Source of the DNA: Notamacropus eugenii
Lineage: Eukaryota > Chordata > Mammalia > Diprotodontia > Macropodidae
Length of the DNA: 64,000 bases
NCBI RefSeq assembly: GCF_028372415.1
Contig: NC_092879.1
Location: forward strand, 98,452,857-98,516,856
Direction of reading: 5' to 3'
Positions 57,981 through 64,000 of this stretch are shown here, in pieces. Position 1 is the stretch's first letter, and each line of letters starts with the position of its first letter. A program made the position numbers and the translations under genes. The notes under the pieces were generated by a model. It saw nothing but the letters and a program-made list of their open reading frames with translations. It did no database searches and was not told where the DNA came from.

Positions 57981-58564
57981 ACTCAAGAAAGCTTGTGGAG
58001 GAAAGCAAACACATGCCTTCCAGAAAAAAAGGCAGTACGTATAAGGTGGACAAATACGTGATGCAAGGAGCAGGTACCTTGAGATTTCCAAGGAGGACAA
58101 GCTGGCTGTGGGTGGGAGGAGTGAGGATGGCTAGGTGCTTGGGAAGGAAGGATCAGCCTGGTTTGGAACAGAAGGCACAAACTCCCACAAGTCATCTCTG
58201 AAAACAGTGAGATTTGTGGGAAAGGAAGCTGAAAGGTTTGGGCATGAGTAGGAATGTCTCTAAACTATTGGCTAGAAGCGTAATCCACATCTTGACGCTG
58301 GGCCAGGAGAGACCACGTTGCCTAAGAGGGCTTTCTGGGAAGCAGAGACCAAGCAGACGCTCAACCAAAGCAGAACTTTTCCACAGAGTTCCCCCCAACT
58401 CTGCGTCTGTGGGCTTTTGGGGAATGGAGTGGAAAACATGTACTCCTGCTACCACCGAGAAGAGAAGCCAGCTCATTTAAACTAGAGAATGCCAAAGAGA
58501 AACCTGTGGGGGACTAGACACTTCCCCTCCACCCAGGGTTCACGTGTCATACCCAGAACCCTTT

Positions 58565-58965
58565 AGCAGAATTAAAGAATGGATTTCTTTTCCTCTGCTT
58601 GTATTTGTTCACATCTTTGGGCATTTTGCTTTATGGCTTTCTGCGCATCTTTTCATGTTTTTCTAAGATCCCTGAGGTCATCATTTCTCATGGCACTAGA
58701 ATGGTCCATCACTACCATATACCACAGCTTGTTCAACCACTTCCCAATTCATGGACATTCCTGCAAGTGCCACCACAGAGGGACCTGCTATAAACATCTT
58801 CCAACACAGAGGTTCTTTTCCTTTCCCCCAGCCATCTTTAGAAACAGACCTAGTAGTGGTATTTCGGGGTCAAAGGGCATACGTAGTGTACTAACTCTCT
58901 GGCATAATTTCAGCTTGCTCTCCAAAATGGCTGGATCAGTTCACAGTTCCTTTGGGAGCTAGCTG
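58565..58965 (-). mobile_element. L1 ORF2 C-terminal fragment, minus strand
   Basis: Reverse complement of the late ORF2 region of L1: ATATACCACAGCTTGTTCAA, CCACTTCCCAATTCATGGAC, GACCTAGTAGTGGTATTTCG, GGGTCAAAGGGCATACGTAG, TGCTCTCCAAAATGGCTGGA. No open frame of note. Confidence 0.75.
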
Positions 58966-59478
58966 GATCTTGATCTTGGGCATTTAGGTCAGTCCTTCGT
59001 GGATTTTGGATATGGAACTTCTATCGAGTCTTTGATACCAAGACTTTCTTTCTTGCCCTCCACTCCCACCCACCCCCAAAAAGCCAACAAAAACAATAAC
59101 AGATGATATGGGAGTAGCTGGCTAAAGGAGGAGGAAATGCATGGGTTCAGGTAGCTGTGGCAACTTAAATCTCAAAGCCATCCAACCAAGCTACCAGGCC
59201 AATGATGAAGATAGGAAATTCAGAGAGCGCTCAAAGGTGCTTTGAACACACAGCCTCCAGTGACTGGGGCTCCTGGGTTGGTCCCTTTAGTCAGCCCACC
59301 TAACTCTCAGTTTGTTATACATCTGAGAGTGCACCCCAGGGCCACTCTGACCCTCATGACACTGCAAGAAAAGAGGGTCAGGCTTGGAGTCAGGAAGACC
59401 TTGAGCTGGAGAAGTCGAGGTCCAGGCTCTGTTTATACCCCAACTGGTCAAGTGCCTGAGAAGGCAAATGAAACCTAC

Positions 59479-59545
59479 CCACCACAGTCCCAGAGGTTCA
59501 GTACCAGGTTTCCCAGAAATCGAACATGAGAATGTTCCACGTCAA
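59479..59545 (-). CDS. RRAGB: Rag GTPase exon, residues I43-G65 (switch I to G3)
   Basis: 67 bp, acceptor CTCTTTTCCAG before TTGACGTGG, donor GGTGG|GTAGGT. The first two bases complete the Ile43 codon begun in an exon outside the window; it then encodes [20 protein letters not shown] and GG. This covers the end of switch I and the beta strand leading to the G3 motif (WDCGGQ; the Gln is in the next exon). In human RagB the optional 28-residue insert is placed exactly before this exon. It is the most 5' coding exon visible. Confidence 0.97.
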
Positions 59546-59814
59546 CTGGAAAAGAGACAGAAGAGAATTAGAATCGCTGCGAGACAAGGTAGACATTCCA
59601 CCAAGGACAGGACTCCCCTTTTGACAGCACAGAGGGAAGCCTGCCTTGGAAAGCCCAACCAGTGTGGCACAGGGCCAGGGCCCTACAGAAAACTCTGAGT
59701 CAGCTTCCCAAGCTGCAGGCTGTTCTAGGGTAGGGTCCTCCCCACACCTGGCTGTCCCCCAACAGTCACCAAGACTGTTTGCTGAATGGCATGTGCACAT
59801 GCAAACATGTGCGT

Positions 59815-59990
59815 CTGGCCAAAGACTTTACATTCATGATCTCCCTTGAGCGTCACAACAACCCTATAAGGAAGACACCACAGGCACCAATCTTACAGAC
59901 AAGGAAATGGAGACTCAGAGGAGGAACTGCCTTGCCCTTGATTGGAACCCAGGTCTTCCTAAGTTTGAGTTCAGCACTTTTAATGCTTGA
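59815..59990 (-). mobile_element. MIR-like fragment
   Basis: TTTACATTCATGATCTCCCT, CACAACAACCCTATAAGGAA, TACAGACAAGGAAATGGAGA, GGAACCCAGGTCTTCC: reverse MIR. Confidence 0.7.
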
Positions 59991-60969
59991 GGCCAGAGAA
60001 GTAGGATTTCCAAGCAGGTAGTGTCAGTCAGTACAAAGAAAGAATCCCAAGGCAGGAAGGGGAGAGTGAGGATTAGAAGCCAGGGCTCCTCACTCCTCCT
60101 TCATGGTCTTGCCATGTTCCAATGGACACCTTGGTGTGGTGGCCCAGTGCCCAGTGCCATCAACAGACTCTCCCTCTGCTGCCACACTTCAGAAATTGCT
60201 CCTCCTTGGAGGATCACAGTTAGTTCAGACTGCACAGGCCACTAGCCAGCTACAGACCCCTAGGTCAGTCTCCTTCCTTCCTCAGTGAGTTCTCTGCCTG
60301 GTTCACTGCCTTTCTCTCCTTCACCCCCACACACTGATCCCTCCTCTAACACCCTCCCTGTCCATTTCCTCAGTCTACTTCTTTCCCATGACTGCTTCCT
60401 CTGGCCCACCACAGCTGCATACAGAGAGGGTCACAGTCTTGACCTTGCCAGCAGCCACCAGTGGCCCCCCTCCTCCATGTTCCCTAATTCTGGGATTCTG
60501 AACCTTGTATTGTCATGGACTCCTGGCAATCTGCTGAAGTCTAAGGGCCACTTTCTCAGGAGGATGGTTTGAAATACCTAAAACAAAGGTTTCTCCACCT
60601 CTGCTGGTTTCTTCTCAGTCTCCTTTACTGGGGCCTCAGCCAAGTCAGCTGCACTAACGGAGCTGGAGGGGCCCTCTGCCCCAGGCTCAGTTCTTGACCT
60701 TCTCCTCATCTCTCTCTCTATTGCTTTTCTCGGTGGTCTCCCAAGCTCCCATGGGTCGGTTTAGTGCCTCTATGACAGCGATTCCTTGTTATATATAGGG
60801 ACACACCTAGCCAGACCTTATTCCTAAACTCTAGCCTCATGTCACCACCTGCCTTCTGGACATTCTCACATTGGATGTCCTGGGAGCATCTGAAACCCAA
60901 TTCAGCATCTTTCTGCCCAAACCCTTCCCTCTTCCCAATTTTCCCGTTATTTCCTTTCCCCGTCAAGGG

Positions 60970-61562
60970 TCCCTGCATCCTATCAGTCACCCAGGCTTGT
61001 CAACTTCTTATCACCACATCCAATCATTCCCACCTTCCATCTCCACTCCCACTGCAGCTGCCCGGCACAGGCCCAACTTGGTAGCCTTCTGGTTGCTCTC
61101 TCTCTTAGTCTCTCTCCACTCCATCTTCCATTTGGCAGTCCAAGTGACTGTCCTACAGCACCCACTACTCTATAAAACCCAGTGGCTCCCTATCGCCTCT
61201 AAGATGAACTGGAAAGTCCTTTCTTTGGCACGCAAAGCCTTTCAAATTGCAGCCTCTTCTCCTGCCTTTGCACTGGCCAGACCTCCTTCCTTCTGCCTTG
61301 TGGTTTCCCTGGTCCCCTTCAAGACTAAGTTCCAATGTTACCTTCTAGAGACCTTTTCCTGCCTGCCTGCGCCACTAGTACCTCATTCTCGAGATTCTCC
61401 CCCATTTACCCTGCGTATTTCTTGTATGCACATATTCTTCTCGCCACCACCCCCCCCCACCCCCCCCCGCCGAATGTGAAGTTCTTGCTAACAGACTGGT
61501 TTTTTGCCTTTCTTTGTATCCCCAGGGCTTAGCCCAGTACCTGACACATGAGAGTTGCTTAA
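60970..61562 (+). mobile_element. L2-like LINE 3' end
   Basis: Shows the order expected of amniote L2 3' ends: TATAAAACCCAGTGGCTCCC, CACGCAAAGCCTTTCA, TTGCACTGGCC, CCTTCAAGACTAAGTTCCAA, CTTTGTATCCCCAGGGCTTA and a CCTGACACATGAGAGTTGCTTAAT-type terminus at about 61530-61562. A 203-residue open frame covers part of it. It may be coding remnant plus 3' UTR. Confidence 0.6.
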
Positions 61563-62335
61563 TATAGGCAGGCTGCCCTGCCTTGATTCCAATCTACCCT
61601 CAACTGACCTTTCTAAAGCACAGTTCTCACCATGTCATTCCCTTACTCCATGTACTCGAGTTGATTTTTACCCCCACAATCAAATACAAACTGCTCTAGT
61701 TGGCATTCAAAGCTCTTCATAACCTGGCCCCTTCTTCCCTGGACAGTCTTCTCACAACTTCTGGGAGCCATCTCCAGTCATCTCTATCCACATCTGTTCA
61801 CTGGCCCCAGATGGCTCTGGAGGAGAAAGTGAGGCTGGTGACTTTGCACAGCCTTCCCTCCCTCAAATCCAAGTCACATGCATGTCATGGCATCACCTCC
61901 CTGATGCCACCAAGGACAAACAAGAATCTTCCATCTTTCTCTCCTCCATATTCTATGGGAGTAGTGGTGTCCTTGTTTTTTCTAGAACCTCACACTCCAT
62001 CTCCCCACTGTGTACCTTTGCAATGGCTGTGCCCCATACCTAGAGTATTCTCTCTCCTCACCTCTGCCTCCTGGCTTCCTTTAAGACTCAGCCCCAATGT
62101 GCCCTTCTACAGGAGGACTTTCCTGCCACCTTCCCTTCCTCAAGGCCTTCCCCTTTAACCTCTAACTGCAAAGTCTCAATCTTAAATCTACATAACTATT
62201 GGCTTTTTCTCTCCCCCATTAAACTGGGATTTGCTTAAGGACAGGGACTGTGTTTTTGCCTTTCATTGCATCCCCAGGGCTTAGCACAGTGCCAGGCACA
62301 GAGGGGGTGCTTACTAGACCTTGTTAAGGGTAGAT
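61563..62335 (+). mobile_element. Second L2-like LINE 3' end, interrupted by a SINE
   Basis: Repeats the pattern of the preceding element: AAAGCTCTTCATAACCTGGC, ACTGTGTACCTTTGCAATGG, CTTTAAGACTCAGCCCCAAT, TTTCATTGCATCCCCAGGGC, CACAGTGCCAGGCACAGAGG. A short dispersed repeat splits it at about 61765-61980. Confidence 0.6.
61765..61980 (+). mobile_element. Short dispersed repeat, probably a marsupial SINE
   Basis: Second copy of the element at 31895-32065: CATCTCCAGTCATCTCTATC, GATGGCTCTGGAGGAGAAAG, TGACTTTGCACAGCCTTCCC, CATGGCATCACCTCCCTGATG. It sits inside an L2-like element, which fixes it as a mobile sequence. Confidence 0.65.
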
Positions 62336-62369
62336 CACACCTCTCAGCTCTTCCATCCTTTCCTTCAGA

Positions 62370-62500
62370 GGGTCATGGATTCAAAAGCTAGAAGGGACCC
62401 TGGAGGTGACCTAGTCCAATTCCCCAGTTGTGCTGAGAAGGAAACGGAATCCCTAAGAAGGGAAGGGTCACATGTGGTATTGGAGCTCAGGTCCTCTGCC
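62370..62500 (-). mobile_element. MIR-like fragment
   Basis: AAGCTAGAAGGGACCCTGGA, GACCTAGTCCAATTCCCCAG, TGCTGAGAAGGAAACGGAAT. Same class as 48125-48245. Confidence 0.45.
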
Positions 62501-62689
62501 ACTCAAGCCCGAGATTTGATGAAATCCTCCAGACTACTGATTCCTGCCCTTTCTTACCTTGGTCACTACAGAGCACAGATTGGAGGCACCTCTGACCTCT
62601 CTCCCATGCCTCCAACTTTGCCTACATGAAAAAGCAGTGACCCAGTCCTAGTTATTGTTTACCATCCTTGGATAGTGTCAATAGTAGAA

Positions 62690-62830
62690 CTGGTCTCAGA
62701 CACTTTGGAGGCCCTCATTTGACAAAGGAGGAAACTGAGGCAGTCAGCATTGAAATGACTTGCCCACGGTTACATAGCTGAGCAGCGTCTGACTCCAAGG
62801 TCCCATTCACTAGGCCAACTCCCATCTCCC
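62690..62830 (-). mobile_element. MIR-like fragment
   Basis: TTTGACAAAGGAGGAAACTG, AAATGACTTGCCCACGGTTA, CATAGCTGAGCAGCGTCTGA: reverse MIR core. Confidence 0.55.
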
Positions 62831-63057
62831 TATCATACTAATCTCCCTAAAATACTCCTCTAAGTATGCTGTTGTGTTGTCCACAATTAGCCAGGACCAG
62901 TGGCAGGACAGCATCAGGTAGCAGTGGGCAGGACTCTGATCAGTTGTCAAAGATCAAGCCCAGGAGAGCCTCGAGTTGATGGCTCAAAGCAAAAAAATCA
63001 TCAAAGCCTGGAAATTACAAGTACCTACCATGTGCAAAACATATGTTTCTTAAAAGT

Positions 63058-63320
63058 TTTTGGCAGCTAGGTGGCCCAGTGGATAGAGCCCTGGGCCTGG
63101 AGTCAGGAAGACTTCAGTTCAAATCCAACCCCAGATACTTCCTAGCTGTGAGACTCTGGGCAAGTCATGCTGTCTGCCTCAGTTTCTTCAACTGTAAGAC
63201 AGGGGTAACAATCACACCTACCTCCCAGGGTTGTTGTGAGGATAAAATTAGACAACATTTGTAAAGCTCTTAGCATAGTGCCTGAGCAGGGCAGGCGCTT
63301 ACTGAATGCTGGGGTTTCCT
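63058..63320 (+). mobile_element. CORE-SINE (MAR1/MIR variant), full length
   Basis: TTTGGCAGCTAGGTGGCCCA head, CCTGGAGTCAGGAAGACTTC, TCTGGGCAAGTCATG core, then the alternative tail ACCTCCCAGGGTTGTTGTGA and ACAACATTTGTAAAGCTCTT and GCGCTTACTGAATGCTGG. Confidence 0.9.
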
Positions 63321-63459
63321 TCTTTCTTGCCTTCTGGCCAAGGCTGGATCGTACCGAAATAATAATAACAAACTTGTTGGAAGACCTACGCCTCAGACAA
63401 AAAGCACCAAACTCGCTGAAAACAGAAGGGGAGGGAGAAGACTAGTCTCTAACTCCAAC

Positions 63460-64000
63460 TGGTAATCACAGCACAGGCAGCAGGCTTTGAATCTGGCTCT
63501 TCCTGACTCCTCGGTCAGACCTTTCTCTTACATCAAAGTATCCCTCCCCGTTAAACCGTGCGAGGAGAGAGGCTAAAGGCCACCCAGGGCGAGCCCGGAT
63601 TTGTCTTTCCACTTTCAAGATTCAATCAATGTTTCTGTGACATGTGAATAATATTCTGGGGACTTATGAAGGACTAGAAAGGCCAGGGCACTAGGCCACC
63701 CCCAAAGAATGGTGACTGCCCTAAGTGACAAAGCACCTCTCCACCCCAAGACAGCCACTGGTGGAATGAAAGCAGAGAACGAAAGCAGGAAGAACTCAAG
63801 CAAGGAAGGAAAACAAAGTGATCAAAAGGCTGCCTCGCCAGGAGCTGACAAATGTATCTGCACGGCATCACAGAGTGATGGTTACACAGTAACTAGGTTT
63901 GCCCAAGGACTAGAGTTACTATGACCAAAAAATACCTTTCCAGAGCTTGGTGAATACAAGCTATCCAAGCTAAAACGCAGTGGGGGACAAAGGAACCGTC
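63460..64000. other. Nothing recognised to the window end
   Basis: Mixed sequence in the intron upstream of the first visible Rag exon (or its flank). A partial SINE-like CAGGCTTTGAATCTGGCTCTTCCTGAC lies at 63478-63510. No coding exon of the Rag P-loop region was found on the minus strand. Confidence 0.5.

Larger units (their letters stand above)
40755..59545 (-). other. RRAGB: Rag GTPase gene (RRAGB type), 3' part of the locus
   Basis: Seven coding exons in minus orientation totalling 815 bp, encoding the last 271 residues plus stop. Every junction has GT/AG and phases run 1-2-0-0-0-2-1 from the first visible acceptor. RagA and RagB bind GTP/GDP, pair with RagC or RagD, and tether mTORC1 to the lysosomal Ragulator complex when amino acids are present. 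The 5' exon(s) with the P-loop (GKSGSGKT in the family) and the promoter are not in this window. Human RRAGB has a mammalian long isoform with 28 extra residues inserted just before the first exon seen here; I found no such exon in 59546-64000. Confidence 0.95.

Noticed and set aside
60871-61479. 203-residue plus-strand open frame
   Set aside because: It follows the pyrimidine-rich L2-like 3' region; composition is biased (Ser, Pro, Leu, Phe) and no host gene is recognised.
59546-64000. Search for the P-loop exon and the 28-residue long-isoform exon of RRAGB
   Set aside because: No minus-strand sequence encoding GKSGSGKT or the LDRIHSLQIN-type insert was found; these exons are presumably outside the window or, for the insert, absent.

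Overview
The window is mammalian, almost certainly marsupial, genomic DNA. The evidence is the repeat content: tRNA-headed CORE-SINEs of the marsupial MAR1/MIR type on both strands, L1 copies, and several L1-derived elements that carry only ORF1 (HAL1-like, 'half-L1'). The one clear host gene is on the minus strand at about 40,755-59,545. It has seven coding exons for residues 43-313 (RagA numbering) of a Rag-family small GTPase, RagA/RagB, which recruits mTORC1 to lysosomes in response to amino acids. All splice junctions are canonical and all phases fit. The exons for the first 42 residues and the promoter lie beyond base 64,000. I call the gene RRAGB because it has introns (human RRAGA is intronless), but its diagnostic residues match human RagA as I remember it.

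Layout. 1-10,375: nested LINE graveyard. A HAL1-like copy (1-4,487) holds a minus-strand L1/HAL1 5' piece; an older ORF1-bearing LINE (about 4,488-10,375) holds a minus-strand HAL1-like copy and a 112-bp LINE 3' end. 10,380-40,490: five serial duplication units (A to E) derived from the 3' end of the Rag gene. Each carries some or all of the terminal exon, the 3' UTR and shared flanking modules. Units A, D and E keep an exon copy; in B and C it is deleted. Later insertions (SINE, L1, HAL1, a solo LTR) order the duplications. 40,755-59,545: the Rag gene itself, its introns holding old L2-, CR1/L3- and MIR-like fragments, SINEs, and several mini- and microsatellites. 59,546-64,000: the intron upstream of the first visible exon, with two L2-like 3' ends and SINEs; no further coding exon was recognised.

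The most interesting signal is the repeated duplication of a single terminal exon immediately downstream of its own gene. One copy (unit D) keeps an in-phase acceptor and an open reading frame to a stop. There is also a perfect 1.8-kb identity tract between units B and C, which suggests recent gene conversion or an assembly artefact.
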